Shown: positions 36,285 to 45,245, counted from the stretch's first letter. The stretch: 59,258 nt of DNA from JAVJSU01 sp040219275 (GCA_040219275.1 JAVJSU010000045.1:1-59258), one strand, 5' to 3'. Numbers and translations: made by a program. The notes: generated by a model not told the origin, from the sequence alone.

Positions 36285-36300
36285 GTTGCTCTGTTGCAAA
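36285..36300. repeat. 16-bp direct repeat, left copy
   Basis: gttgctctgttgcaaa is identical to 37611-37626. The pair flanks the whole R1-copy-C/IS block. The motif resembles IS ends containing ctgttgcaaa. Confidence 0.6.
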
Positions 36301-36302
36301 GT

Positions 36303-36357
36303 GCCGCCAATGGCACACCCAAACTCATTAGCTATGCTGATGTAAAACCCTGCTAAA
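36303..36357. repeat. R1 copy C, left half (interrupted by IS)
   Basis: It matches R1 copy B from gccgccaatg to aaaaccctgctaaa, then stops exactly at the IS end. The remainder resumes at 37473. Confidence 0.7.
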
Positions 36358-37472
36358 AGGGTTGTCCGCAAATTACCAACAGAGCAATGTCGCATGTTGT
36401 AAGTCATTGCGTCCAAGTAAACGATTAAGATAAATACCGATATTATAACCAACCATTTTGCAGACAATCCGGGTCAACTGTCCCCAACGTGAATGGGCGT
36501 TGAGATGTTTGATGTCGAAAACTTGTGTCAAAACACTAAAGGTCGTTTCGACGATTTGCCGATGATGAGCGTGCCACAATTTCCATGCACGACTCCACTT
36601 GGCTTGCGTAATAGCGTGATCTTGCGGCACGGTAATGACGTTTGCGGTGTATCTGCGAGACCAATGATCGCTCCAGCGTTGTCCACCAAAACCTTTATCG
36701 CTTAAATAAGGACGCTGTTTGTCCGTGCCTGCCGCTAACCATCCGCCCATATAACCTACAGGTGGTGGTGAAGCGCGTTGCCATCCGCCACGTCGTCGTC
36801 GCTCAGGTTCACGTAAACCCGGTGAACCTGCACGCGCACTCAATAAGCCTTCCATTAACCAGTGATCGTTAATGGCGGCTGTCCCGATGATCCAGCCAGT
36901 GATGATCCCACTTCGGGTCACACTGGTCAGCAGAAAATCTCCCCAGAACCAGTTGCCATGTGCACCTCGTCCGTGTGTACTCTCGTATAACCAGTGCGAC
37001 TTTTGGCGCTGTTGTTGTCCATTGGAAAAGGCAGGGAGTTCCAAGCTATCTACACACTCAAAAATATCCTTTTCATCTTCGAGCAGGTCCGCCAATAGCT
37101 GTTGTAAGCGCACAATAACACCAATTAGATATCTGACGCGTCGGTTAAACGCGCTTCGCTGGATCATATTGGGGAACAATTCTCGTCCACGTGCGTTCAT
37201 ATAGCGTACAAAACTCCGTTCACTCGTCCACGGTACACCCGCTCGCCATTGACTGGCGATAGCTAAGGTCAATACCTCGCTATCTGTCAGTTTTCCAGGA
37301 TGTCCCACTCGTGATTTGCTTGCTTGAATGTCGCTTACATACCAATCGTTGATTAACACATATAATACCGTGAAGAAGGTTTCCATATCCATCGCTCAAT
37401 CTCCTTGTTTGTCGACTTAGAGATTAGCGGTTATGAACCTTCTTTACCTCCTCTGAATTTGCGGACAACCCT
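36358..37472 (-). mobile_element. Complete 1,115-bp IS982-like insertion sequence
   Basis: Perfect 17-bp terminal inverted repeats (agggttgtccgcaaatt at 36358-36374 and its complement at 37456-37472) enclose one intact transposase gene. The flanks carry the 4-bp direct repeat TAAA (36354-36357 and 37473-37476). Removing the element restores the hairpin cctgctaaagcagg of R1. The length fits IS982-family elements (about 1.0-1.15 kb), although a 4-bp target duplication is shorter than usually reported for them. An IS5-type relative is the alternative. Confidence 0.88.
36373..37392 (-). CDS. IS982-like DDE transposase
   Basis: The protein has 339 residues and appears intact. LTDSEVLTLAIASQWRAG (about 36-53), RSAFNRRVRYLIGVI, FECVDSLELPAF (first Asp, about 112), LLSDKGF-like YLSDKGFGG (second Asp, about 229) and QIVETTFSVL (Glu, about 281) give a DDE set. 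The ending HSRWGQLTRIVCKMVGYNIG is the family-typical C-terminus. Gly/Arg-rich inserts near 195-215 are unusual. The coding end reaches into the left inverted repeat (36373). With intact ends and frame, the element is probably recent and may be active. Confidence 0.85.
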   Translation of the reverse strand: MDMETFFTVLYVLINDWYVSDIQASKSRVGHPGKLTDSEVLTLAIASQWRAGVPWTSERSFVRYMNARGRELFPNMIQRSAFNRRVRYLIGVIVRLQQLLADLLEDEKDIFECVDSLELPAFSNGQQQRQKSHWLYESTHGRGAHGNWFWGDFLLTSVTRSGIITGWIIGTAAINDHWLMEGLLSARAGSPGLREPERRRRGGWQRASPPPVGYMGGWLAAGTDKQRPYLSDKGFGGQRWSDHWSRRYTANVITVPQDHAITQAKWSRAWKLWHAHHRQIVETTFSVLTQVFDIKHLNAHSRWGQLTRIVCKMVGYNIGIYLNRLLGRNDLQHATLLCW

Positions 37473-37605
37473 TAAAGCAGGCTATTCTTCGCGTACATTC
37501 GTGAAAACAGCCCACTTCAGTAGGGTTTTGAAAATCATCTTAGCATTGCGGTTTTAGCCTAATGCGTTTTGTTGAGCCACGTTTATTACCTTGCAAATGA
37601 GCAGA
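37473..37605. repeat. R1 copy C, right half
   Basis: It continues the R1 repeat after the IS: taaagcagg, cccacttcagtaggg, gcattgcggttttagcctaatgc, and the tail attaccttgcaaatgagcag shared with copy A. Confidence 0.7.
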
Positions 37606-37855
37606 TTTTAGTTGCTCTGTTGCAAAATCGTGCAACGGGTCAATTATATGGCATGGCGCGCAAATTCCACAGCGCATATCGGGCATCAATCCGGCTGACC
37701 TATGCCCGTCTTCCCAATAATCCAAAATTATGACAAACCCGCTTTCCGTAAAAAACCGATCATGGTTCTAAATCATTTTGAGCATTCTTTGCCATCTGGC
37801 GTTAAAATCTAGTGCACTCTGTAAGAAAGACTGCCAGAGATCAGTAGGAAAATCT
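37606..37855. other. Leader of kinase paralog 2, with direct repeat and possible transposase remnant
   Basis: It contains the right 16-bp direct repeat gttgctctgttgcaaa (37611-37626). Next is a 26-codon ORF at 37653-37733, MARKFHSAYRASIRLTYARL..., which has the look of an IS transposase C-terminus but no start signals. An agtagga ribosome site lies before the ATG at 37856. No clear promoter consensus. Confidence 0.4.
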
Positions 37856-40800
37856 ATGATGCAAAACAACGAAATAGGACAGGTCATCGGCAAACGGTAC
37901 CAACTCCTTGAAAAAATCGGCGAGGGAGGGATGGGCGTAGTCTATCGCGCACAGGATCGCCTTTCAAACCAGATCGTCGCGTTAAAACAGGTCAATTTCA
38001 GCATTAGTGGCGGTAGCACCTCCACCATCACCACATCGATCAATAGCTCCCGAAATTATCGGGTTGCGCTGGGGCAGGAATTCAAAACGCTTGCCTCGTT
38101 GCGCCATCCGCACATCATCAGCGTGCTGGATTATGGCTTTGAGGACGGGTATCCCTTCTTCACGATGGAGATGTTGCAAAATCCGCAGACCATCCTCAAG
38201 GCGGGTAAAAATGCCAGCCTGCCAGAAAAAGTGGATCTGCTCCTACAAACCCTGCAAGCCCTGCTCTATTTACATCGGCGGGGCATCATCCATCGTGACC
38301 TCAAGCCGGACAATGTGCTGGTGGTCGATGGTCAGGTCAAGGTGCTGGATTTTGGTCTGGCGGCGGCGCGTGAGCAAATCAACGAAGACGATGCGGTGGT
38401 CGGCACGCTGGTGTATCTCGCGCCGGAGGTCTTACAGGGCTTTAATGCCAGCGAATCCTCGGATTTATACGCCGTCGGGATGATGGGCTATGAACTGTTC
38501 ACCGGGACGTATCCATTCAAAACTGAAAATATCACCCAATTGATTCAGGACATCGTCAACGAAACGCCGGATGTCTGGTCATTGGGATTGGACGAAAATC
38601 TGGCGGCGGCACTGGGGCGGATGCTGGCGAAGCAACCTGAAGATCGCTTTCACAGTGCGGCGGAGTTGATCCAACATTACACGACGCTGACCGGGCGGAG
38701 TGTGCTTAAAGAAAGTAACTCGATCCGTGAGAGCTTTTTGCAAGCGGCGCGCTTTATCGGGCGAGAAGCCGAACTGAATCAGCTGAGTAATGCGCTAAAA
38801 GATCTTGATGAAAACATGGGCAGTTTGTGGTTGGTCGGTGGCGAGAGCGGTGTCGGAAAATCCCGCCTGATTGAAGAACTCCGTACCCGTGCGCTGGTGC
38901 GGGGTGTGCAGGTCTTGCGTGGACAGGCGGCACGGGAAGGCGATGCGGCGTTTCAGGTTTGGCGTATGGTGTTGCGTCAACTGTGCTTGCAAACTGACCT
39001 GACCGACGAAGAAGCGAGTGTGCTCAAGCCTGTCGTGCCGGATATTGACGCGCTGTTGGGGCGGGACATTGACGAAGGCGCGGCACATGATGATGCCCAG
39101 ACCACGCAGGAGCAAAAACATACCGTCATCGAAGCGATATTCAAACGGCAAACACAACCGCTGATTATCATTCTTGAGGATTTGCAGTGGGTGGTCGGCG
39201 ATAGTCTGGATGTTTTGCGCCACGTCATCCCCATATTGGGGGAGCGTCCGGTGATGATCGTCGCAACCTATCGTGATGATGAACGCCCCAATATTTTGAA
39301 GGAAATTCTCGGCGGCGACAGCACGTCTACGCCTGATTTTATCCATCAGATGAAATTGCACCGCTTCACGGATGATGAAGTCTCCCGCCTGAGCGAATCC
39401 ATGCTCGGCGAAGCGGGTGCGCGTCCCGGTGTGGTCAATTTGATCGCACAGGAGAGCGAAGGCAACGTCTTCTTCATCGTCGAAGTTGTGCGTGCGCTGG
39501 CGGATTCTGCGGGTGATCTGGCGAACATCGGTATGATGACCCTGCCAGCGCAGGTCTTCGCGGGGGGCGTGAAAACGGTTGTGCAACGTCGCATTCAACG
39601 GGTGCAGGACGAAGCATTGCCTTTGCTCCGCTTGACCGCTGTAGCCGGACGCGAACTTGATCTGCCGTTGATCCGTGCATTGGCGGAGGCGCTGGCTAAA
39701 AACTCGGATCATGCGATTGACGTTGACCATTGGCTGACCGATTGCGCCGAGATCGCCGTGTTAGAAGTCTCTGAGGATACGTGGCGCTTCGCCCATGACA
39801 AATTGCGCGAGGGTCTGCTGGACGACCTCACCGAAGACGCTCTGCGCGAGAGCCATGCCATGATCGCCGCAACGATGGAAACCCTCTACGCGGATGATGA
39901 ACTCAAAGCCGCCCGCCTGACTCATCACTGGGCGCAGGTAGAAAATTACGAAAAAGTACGCCAATACGCCACAGTCGCCGCTAAACAGGCGCTCAAAATG
40001 GGCGCGGGACGACAAGCGACGAATTTCTATTTGCAGGCGATTGATGCCGTCCGCCAATTACCCGATACAAAAGCGTATCAAGCCATCTTCGTTGATCTAG
40101 TGACGGATCTCGCGCCGGTTGGCATTTACTTCACCGGACGCAAATTGGGCGAGATGTTGCGTGAAGCCATCGCACTGGCAGAAGGCTTATCGGACGAACC
40201 GCGCATCGCCCGCCTGCTGACCAGTCAGGGGACGTATTATTATATTCATGGCGAAATCGGCAAGGCGCTCGGTCCCTTCTCGCGTGCCATCGAAGTGGCG
40301 GAGAAAGTGGGCATTGAGAAGTTGCTCGTTCTCCCGTATTCGCATGTGGGGCGTGCCGTCATGATGGGCGGCGACCTCAATGGTGCGCTGGGGATGCTGG
40401 CGCGGGGCGTGCATCTGGCGGAAAAATACGATAACGACAACATCCTCTCCAACAGCCTGTCATGGTATGGCTATGCGTTGGCGCTCAATGGCAAAGTGAG
40501 CGAGGGCATCAAAGCGGCGCAACGGGCGATTGCGATGGTCGAGGATAGCAACGACGCGACCAAACTCGGTTTTGCCCGCCTCATGCTCGGCACGATTTAT
40601 TATCACTGTGGCGATTTTGAAGAAGCCGTCGATCTGCTACGGGAAAGCCTGATCTACATTGATAAAGCCGATAGCGAAGTCCTGCGCTTTAACGCAGAAG
40701 GCACACTCGGCGCGGCGTTGATTCAGATGGGCAATTATGAAGAAGCCGGATTGCTCTTGGATCGCACGCTCTACACAGGCAAGGCATCGAACATCTATAT

Positions 40801-41224
40801 CGGTCTGCCCGATTTTATGTCGCGTCGTGCGGAATTACACCTGCATCAAGGCGCGTATCAGGAGGCGGTCACGCTGGCGGAAGATGCGCTGGAAGTGGCG
40901 GAAAAAACCAAGCAGGGCGGCAACACCATGATCGTTTTGCGGGTGCTCGGCAAAATTTACGCCCATCTGCCCGACCCCGAATACGGTAAAGCGGAGTTGC
41001 TGATTAAAAAAAGCATCGACATGAATGAAGCTGTCGGCGGGGTAGTGTTCGCCAATCTGGGCAAGCTCGAATTAGGGCGCGTCTATGCCTATGAGCACAA
41101 GAACGAAAAAGCACGCAAATTGCTCAACGAAGCCCTGAGCGTCTTTGAAGCCTCCGAGATGATGTATCCGGCGTTGTGGGCGCGGCAAGCCATCGAAGAC
41201 CTAGAAATGGATACGCAAGAGTGA
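37856..41224 (+). CDS. Ser/Thr kinase–AAA ATPase–TPR signalling protein (PknK-like), paralog 2, canonical DFG
   Basis: From the ATG at 37856 (agga upstream; the frame opens earlier, at 37778, without support) the protein has 1,122 residues. Kinase: IGEGGMGVVY (21-30), Lys44, HRD at 146-148, DFG at 165-167. ATPase: FIGREAEL, then Walker A GESGVGKSR, and LQWV in the Walker B region (ILEDLQW). A TPR-like C-terminus of about 400 residues includes an EIGKALGPFSRAIEVAEKVG-type repeat. It shares the whole architecture with the gene at 28797, but its catalytic loop is intact. No partner genes follow within the transcript. Confidence 0.9.
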   Translation: MMQNNEIGQVIGKRYQLLEKIGEGGMGVVYRAQDRLSNQIVALKQVNFSISGGSTSTITTSINSSRNYRVALGQEFKTLASLRHPHIISVLDYGFEDGYPFFTMEMLQNPQTILKAGKNASLPEKVDLLLQTLQALLYLHRRGIIHRDLKPDNVLVVDGQVKVLDFGLAAAREQINEDDAVVGTLVYLAPEVLQGFNASESSDLYAVGMMGYELFTGTYPFKTENITQLIQDIVNETPDVWSLGLDENLAAALGRMLAKQPEDRFHSAAELIQHYTTLTGRSVLKESNSIRESFLQAARFIGREAELNQLSNALKDLDENMGSLWLVGGESGVGKSRLIEELRTRALVRGVQVLRGQAAREGDAAFQVWRMVLRQLCLQTDLTDEEASVLKPVVPDIDALLGRDIDEGAAHDDAQTTQEQKHTVIEAIFKRQTQPLIIILEDLQWVVGDSLDVLRHVIPILGERPVMIVATYRDDERPNILKEILGGDSTSTPDFIHQMKLHRFTDDEVSRLSESMLGEAGARPGVVNLIAQESEGNVFFIVEVVRALADSAGDLANIGMMTLPAQVFAGGVKTVVQRRIQRVQDEALPLLRLTAVAGRELDLPLIRALAEALAKNSDHAIDVDHWLTDCAEIAVLEVSEDTWRFAHDKLREGLLDDLTEDALRESHAMIAATMETLYADDELKAARLTHHWAQVENYEKVRQYATVAAKQALKMGAGRQATNFYLQAIDAVRQLPDTKAYQAIFVDLVTDLAPVGIYFTGRKLGEMLREAIALAEGLSDEPRIARLLTSQGTYYYIHGEIGKALGPFSRAIEVAEKVGIEKLLVLPYSHVGRAVMMGGDLNGALGMLARGVHLAEKYDNDNILSNSLSWYGYALALNGKVSEGIKAAQRAIAMVEDSNDATKLGFARLMLGTIYYHCGDFEEAVDLLRESLIYIDKADSEVLRFNAEGTLGAALIQMGNYEEAGLLLDRTLYTGKASNIYIGLPDFMSRRAELHLHQGAYQEAVTLAEDALEVAEKTKQGGNTMIVLRVLGKIYAHLPDPEYGKAELLIKKSIDMNEAVGGVVFANLGKLELGRVYAYEHKNEKARKLLNEALSVFEASEMMYPALWARQAIEDLEMDTQE

Positions 41225-41338
41225 GGCGATTTAGACTAGATTTACCACACCTATAAGCAGAAAATGGTGCGTGCCGATTTCGGACACCCACCATTCAATA
41301 TCCTGACTATTTTATCGCGTTATTATGCGGAGCCTGCA

Positions 41339-42730
41339 TCAGGGTGCCCAGCTGTGATCGCGATCAATACCTTGGCTCTGGCTGATATTCACGACCTGTT
41401 CGCCGTCCCAAACGTGAATATCCCAATCGCCATCTGTATCGACAATCCATGCCAGCCAGCCATCCGCGTTCCACTGCGGTGAGTAATCGCCTTCGTCAGG
41501 CGATTGTGTAAAGTTGATGACCTGCTCGCCATCCCAGATGACAATATCGTGGCTGTACTCGCGCTCCGATTGCCACGCCAGTTGACCATCGGGCGACCAC
41601 GCCAGATTAGCGGCGTTGGCATCAACTTCGCTAACGCGTATGGTGCGCTCGCCATCCCACACATAGACCGTCAAGTATTCATCACGGTTGGAAACCCACG
41701 CGAGACGACCATCAGGACTCCATGCGTTCCACGCATCCCAGCCGTCATCCTGACTGACGTTGATGACCTGTTCGCCATCCCAGACCATCACTTCCAGATT
41801 GCCATTGCGGATGCTAGCCCATGACAACCAACCATCAGGACTCCAGGTCGCGTTCCAGTCGTTCCCGTTCGGGTACTGGCTAATGTTGATTATCTGCTCA
41901 CCATCCCACACATAGATTTCCGAATCACTGTCCAGGTTGTCCGCAGATGTCCAGGCGAGGCGACCATCGGTGCTCCATGCAGGCGCGGTATCTAGCGCGG
42001 GGTTCTGGCTGATGTTGATAACCTGCTCACCATCCCATACATAGATTTCTACATTTTCAAGATCACCTCCCGACCACGCCAACTGCCCACCATCATTCCA
42101 TGTAGGCAGATCGGTCGGAGCCAAATCCCGCCCCAGTAATTGGTCAAGGTTGAACACATGCTGACCGTCCCAGATGTAAATGTTACCTGTTTCACCTAAC
42201 GGATTAGCGACCCAGGCGAGTTCACCATGACTATTCCACACCGGCTGTCCAGCGTATGCGCCCGGAGATGGGCTGATATTGATGGATCGTTCGCCGTCCC
42301 ACAGGTACATCTCGTTATCACCAGTACGGCTGGAGACATAAGCCAGCAGAGGCTCACTAATCAACAGGTCTGACGTGGACACGGATAAACCGGGTACGGT
42401 CGCAGGGGGGCAGTTAGATGGTACTATAATATCGTGTCTCCAGATGAAGCCTATCGAAGCGCCATCCCTGCCGCCATACGCGTCCACCACAAACCACGTT
42501 CCATCACCAATGCGGATAAATCCAGCGGATTGAACCGTATCATTCTGCTGTAATGTCCCAATGACTGCTGAATCGAGATCGGGCGCTTCATACACACGGG
42601 CATCGTCCGGAGCGAAGTTTGTAATCTGACAGATCGGATCGGGCTGTGCAAGCAGGATCGGGCTGAAACAACCACTAAAGGCAATACCAGTTAACAGCAG
42701 AAATACCAGGTATGACTTCACAATTTTCAC
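41339..42730 (-). CDS. Lipoprotein with SH3-like domain and eight-repeat TolB-type beta-propeller
   Basis: From a GTG at 42730 (aaggga site 8 nt upstream) the protein has 463 residues. A hydrophobic helix ends in FSGC, a lipobox-like site (Cys about 21). Residues about 38-105 (ARVYEAPDLDSAVIGTLQQN, GIWRHD-like) resemble a bacterial SH3 domain. Eight repeats of about 40-46 residues follow, each with a LAWxS strand, IYVWDGEQVINISQ, and a WSPDGR turn, matching TolB/PD40-type propeller blades. The protein is probably exported and surface-held. The ligand is unknown. A longer start at 42787 lacks support. Confidence 0.82.
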   Translation of the reverse strand: MKIVKSYLVFLLLTGIAFSGCFSPILLAQPDPICQITNFAPDDARVYEAPDLDSAVIGTLQQNDTVQSAGFIRIGDGTWFVVDAYGGRDGASIGFIWRHDIIVPSNCPPATVPGLSVSTSDLLISEPLLAYVSSRTGDNEMYLWDGERSINISPSPGAYAGQPVWNSHGELAWVANPLGETGNIYIWDGQHVFNLDQLLGRDLAPTDLPTWNDGGQLAWSGGDLENVEIYVWDGEQVINISQNPALDTAPAWSTDGRLAWTSADNLDSDSEIYVWDGEQIINISQYPNGNDWNATWSPDGWLSWASIRNGNLEVMVWDGEQVINVSQDDGWDAWNAWSPDGRLAWVSNRDEYLTVYVWDGERTIRVSEVDANAANLAWSPDGQLAWQSEREYSHDIVIWDGEQVINFTQSPDEGDYSPQWNADGWLAWIVDTDGDWDIHVWDGEQVVNISQSQGIDRDHSWAP

Positions 42731-43054
42731 GGTGGAATCCCTTATCTTAAGTAGAATAAGCCAGCAGTTTTGGACGCAAGCACACACGATATGCTGGCGG
42801 GCACACTGGCGAAGATAATTTCATCATAACGATGTAACGCTTAAGAAACGCTTATTGTGTATGACATTGTCTTCAGTAATTGGGTACTTGACAGGTAGAT
42901 ACGAGAAAATGCTGTAGATTTCGGTTGAGGTACAGCATTTTTTATTGACATGACTAACAAATTTTTCATAAGCCTTAACGCTAAATCTCCCCCTACGCGC
43001 CTAAAATAGAGTCATGGAGAACAAACACAAACGAGAGTTAAGGCATAAACACAC
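42731..43054. promoter_or_regulatory. Divergent control region with an orphan terminator and a -35 box
   Basis: The gap separates divergent genes. It holds TTGACA at 42888-42893, the terminator hairpin at 42906-42943, then a second TTGACA at 42945-42950 with an ataagc -10-like box 17 bp later. The second pair is a plausible promoter for the STAS-like gene at 43055. No coding sequence is seen. Confidence 0.45.
42906..42943 (+). terminator. Terminator hairpin between divergent genes
   Basis: A perfect 11-bp stem, aaaatgctgta/tacagcatttt, with a 14-nt loop is followed by Ts. No plus-strand gene ends nearby; the previous plus gene stops at 41224. It may end a short RNA begun at the upstream TTGACA or insulate the two promoters. 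Confidence 0.7.
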
Positions 43055-43453
43055 ATGGGTATTCACGTATTCTGGAACGATGAAGCACGCACCGTCATGG
43101 TCTGGGAAATCACCGGACAGTGGAACTGGATGATGCTCACGGCGGCGGCAGAAGAGGCGGCAGAATTACGCCGTAAAATCCCCTATCGGCAAGCAGTAAC
43201 CACGATTTTCAATCTCGTCCGCGCCGCACCCTTACAGACCGGCGAATTAATGCTGGAAACCGCCCCCACCGTTGAGATTGTCGTCCCGGTTAATGGCGAT
43301 AGCGTGATCTTTGCCGGACGTGAAGCCTTTAATTTGAAGCTACGGTCTATTTTCCGGCGCATGAATATTGATCTCGGATCGCATGTCTATTCTGTCGGAT
43401 CAATGAATGAAGCCAACTTTACGTTGCGAGAAATTCAAGCCCGTTCGGGATAA
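43055..43453 (+). CDS. SpoIIAA/STAS-like protein (3 of 4)
   Basis: The protein has 132 residues. A first strand TVMVWEITGQWNW, a central FNLVRAAPLQTGELMLETAP region, and a late strand/helix (HVYSVGSMNEANFTLREI) follow the SpoIIAA-like pattern shared with the proteins at 6091, 18989 and 46286. It has no membrane helix or active-site motif. The nitroreductase gene starts 73 bp downstream on the same strand, so the two may be co-transcribed. Confidence 0.7.
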   Translation: MGIHVFWNDEARTVMVWEITGQWNWMMLTAAAEEAAELRRKIPYRQAVTTIFNLVRAAPLQTGELMLETAPTVEIVVPVNGDSVIFAGREAFNLKLRSIFRRMNIDLGSHVYSVGSMNEANFTLREIQARSG

Positions 43454-43525
43454 ATCCGTGAGTCGTCCGCCCATCTGATGTAAAATAAGGCGCTAAATTC
43501 AGGCATAGGGCAAAGGCGGGGACGC

Positions 43526-44206
43526 ATGACAGTCGCGGAATTTCAAGCGTTACAGGTTGAATCACTAAGCATAGAGGAACAACGCGCTCGCTCGCGGGAA
43601 TTTCTGGCGCGGATGCAAACCCGCCGAACCGTGCGTGATTATTCTACCCGTGATGTGCCGTTTGACCTGATCGAAAACGCCATCCGTACGGCCGCCACCG
43701 CACCATCGGGCGCGAATCAGCAACCGTGGACATTTGTCGCCGTCAAAGACAAAACGATCAAACGAAAAATCCGTGAAGCGGCGGAAGCTGAAGAAAAAGA
43801 GAGCTACGAACGCCGCATGAGCGAGGAATGGCTGGCGGCGCTGGCACATCTCGGCACAGATTGGCATAAACCGCACCTCGAAGATGCGCCCTATTTGATC
43901 GTCGTGTTCGGGCAATCCTACGGCATCGCAACCGACCCCGATACAGGCGAAGAGATCAAGGTCAAGCATTACTACAGCGTGGAGTCAGTAGGCATTGCCG
44001 TCGGCATGTTGCTGGCGAGTTTGCATCAAGCCGGATTAGCGACCCTCACGCATACACCCAGCCCCATGAAATTTTTGAGCGACATCCTCAACCGCCCACC
44101 CAACGAACGGGCATTCGTCGTGATTCCTGTCGGCTATCCGGCGGAAAATGCACAGGTTCCCGTTATCACCAAAAAACCGCTGGATGAGGTGATGGTCGTG
44201 ATTTAA
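43526..44206 (+). CDS. Nitroreductase-family flavoprotein of the iodotyrosine deiodinase (IYD) subgroup
   Basis: The protein has 226 residues. FMN-binding RRTVRDYSTRDVP (33-45) and APSGANQQPW (59-68) are typical of the family. The halotyrosine-binding triad of IYD (Glu157, Tyr161, Lys182 in the human enzyme) is matched here as E90, Y94 and K115, with identical spacing (4 and 21). LATLTHTPSPM and GYPAENAQVP also match. The enzyme should reductively remove halogens from halotyrosines using FMN and an electron donor. A ggggacgc sequence precedes the ATG. No membrane anchor is present, unlike animal IYD. Confidence 0.9.
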   Translation: MTVAEFQALQVESLSIEEQRARSREFLARMQTRRTVRDYSTRDVPFDLIENAIRTAATAPSGANQQPWTFVAVKDKTIKRKIREAAEAEEKESYERRMSEEWLAALAHLGTDWHKPHLEDAPYLIVVFGQSYGIATDPDTGEEIKVKHYYSVESVGIAVGMLLASLHQAGLATLTHTPSPMKFLSDILNRPPNERAFVVIPVGYPAENAQVPVITKKPLDEVMVVI

Positions 44207-44234
44207 TGAGCGACGCAACCTCATCCATAGCTAT

Positions 44235-45245
44235 TTAACGATTGGCGCGGGCTGTACTTTCCCGCAGGACAAATTCTGTACTCAATTCAACGTTCAGATT
44301 ATCCGGCGCTTTGCCATTTGCGACATCTTTAATCAGGTTGAATGCCGCTTTACCAATCTCTATAAGTGGTTGGCGAATGGTTGTCAGTGTGGGGCTGATT
44401 GATGAGACAAGCGGAATATCATCAAAACCGATGATGGAAAGATCCTGCGGGACATGCAAGCCTTGTTCAAGGGCAACAGTCATCACACCCAGCGCCATCA
44501 AGTCGTTGGATGCGATAACCGCGGTGGGCGGAACTGCACGTGAAAGCAAAGCATGACCAGCAACTTCACCAGATGGTCGCATCCAATCCCCATGCGTCAC
44601 GAGATCAGCATCATACGCAATACCTGCATCGTTCAACGCCTCCCGATACCCCGCTAAACGCTCCTGAGCAGAAATCAACTGCATTCTACCCGTCACAAAA
44701 CCAATGCGTTCATGACCCAAATTAATCAGATGCTGGGTCGCCTGAACCATTGCCTGACGGTTGTTTACGCTTACGGTGGGGATGTTGCTAATGTCATCGT
44801 CGCCGTTGTAATCCACCAGAACAAAGGGTTTATCACTCGCGCGACTATACTCTACGATTTCATCAAGTGCTTCCGGTACGACAATAATCACGCCATGGAT
44901 CTTATCATCAGAGAAAATTGCATTCAGGTTTTGGCGAACGGCATCGTTATGTAGGCTTACACTAATACCGTAACCATGTGCGTTGGCGCTGTTGGATATA
45001 CCTTCAAAAATCCCTCTGAAGTAGTCACTTTCTTTCACTGTCGGGGCGATGAGTCCGATCTGACCTGTGGCTTTTTGTACGCCGGGTGCTATGGACACAT
45101 AATCGAGGTGTTCCATTGCCCGATAAATTCGGTTATGAACATCGTTTCCTAAGTTATTTTGTCCGAAAATGACGCGCATTACCTCAACAACTGGCGCATC
45201 TGCCTCTTTAGCAATGTCCTGTATAGTCACTTTTTGCGTAGACAT
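44235..45245 (-). CDS. LacI-family transcription regulator
   Basis: From the ATG at 45245 (gaggaaa site) the protein has 336 residues. N-terminal HTH: VTIQDIAKEADAPVVEVMRV (about 6-25) with a hinge region near 45-55. The periplasmic-binding-like effector domain (residues 62 on) includes FVTGRMQLISAQERLAGYRE and VIASNDLMALGVM. The ligand is normally a sugar or nucleoside, but no sugar genes are adjacent. A 17-bp palindrome upstream suggests autoregulation. Starts further upstream at 45290 lack a ribosome site. Confidence 0.9.
   Translation of the reverse strand: MSTQKVTIQDIAKEADAPVVEVMRVIFGQNNLGNDVHNRIYRAMEHLDYVSIAPGVQKATGQIGLIAPTVKESDYFRGIFEGISNSANAHGYGISVSLHNDAVRQNLNAIFSDDKIHGVIIVVPEALDEIVEYSRASDKPFVLVDYNGDDDISNIPTVSVNNRQAMVQATQHLINLGHERIGFVTGRMQLISAQERLAGYREALNDAGIAYDADLVTHGDWMRPSGEVAGHALLSRAVPPTAVIASNDLMALGVMTVALEQGLHVPQDLSIIGFDDIPLVSSISPTLTTIRQPLIEIGKAAFNLIKDVANGKAPDNLNVELSTEFVLRESTARANR

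Noticed and set aside
37653..37733. 26-codon ORF resembling a transposase tail
   Set aside because: Too short and without flanking ends to be called an IS; mentioned only in the leader entry.
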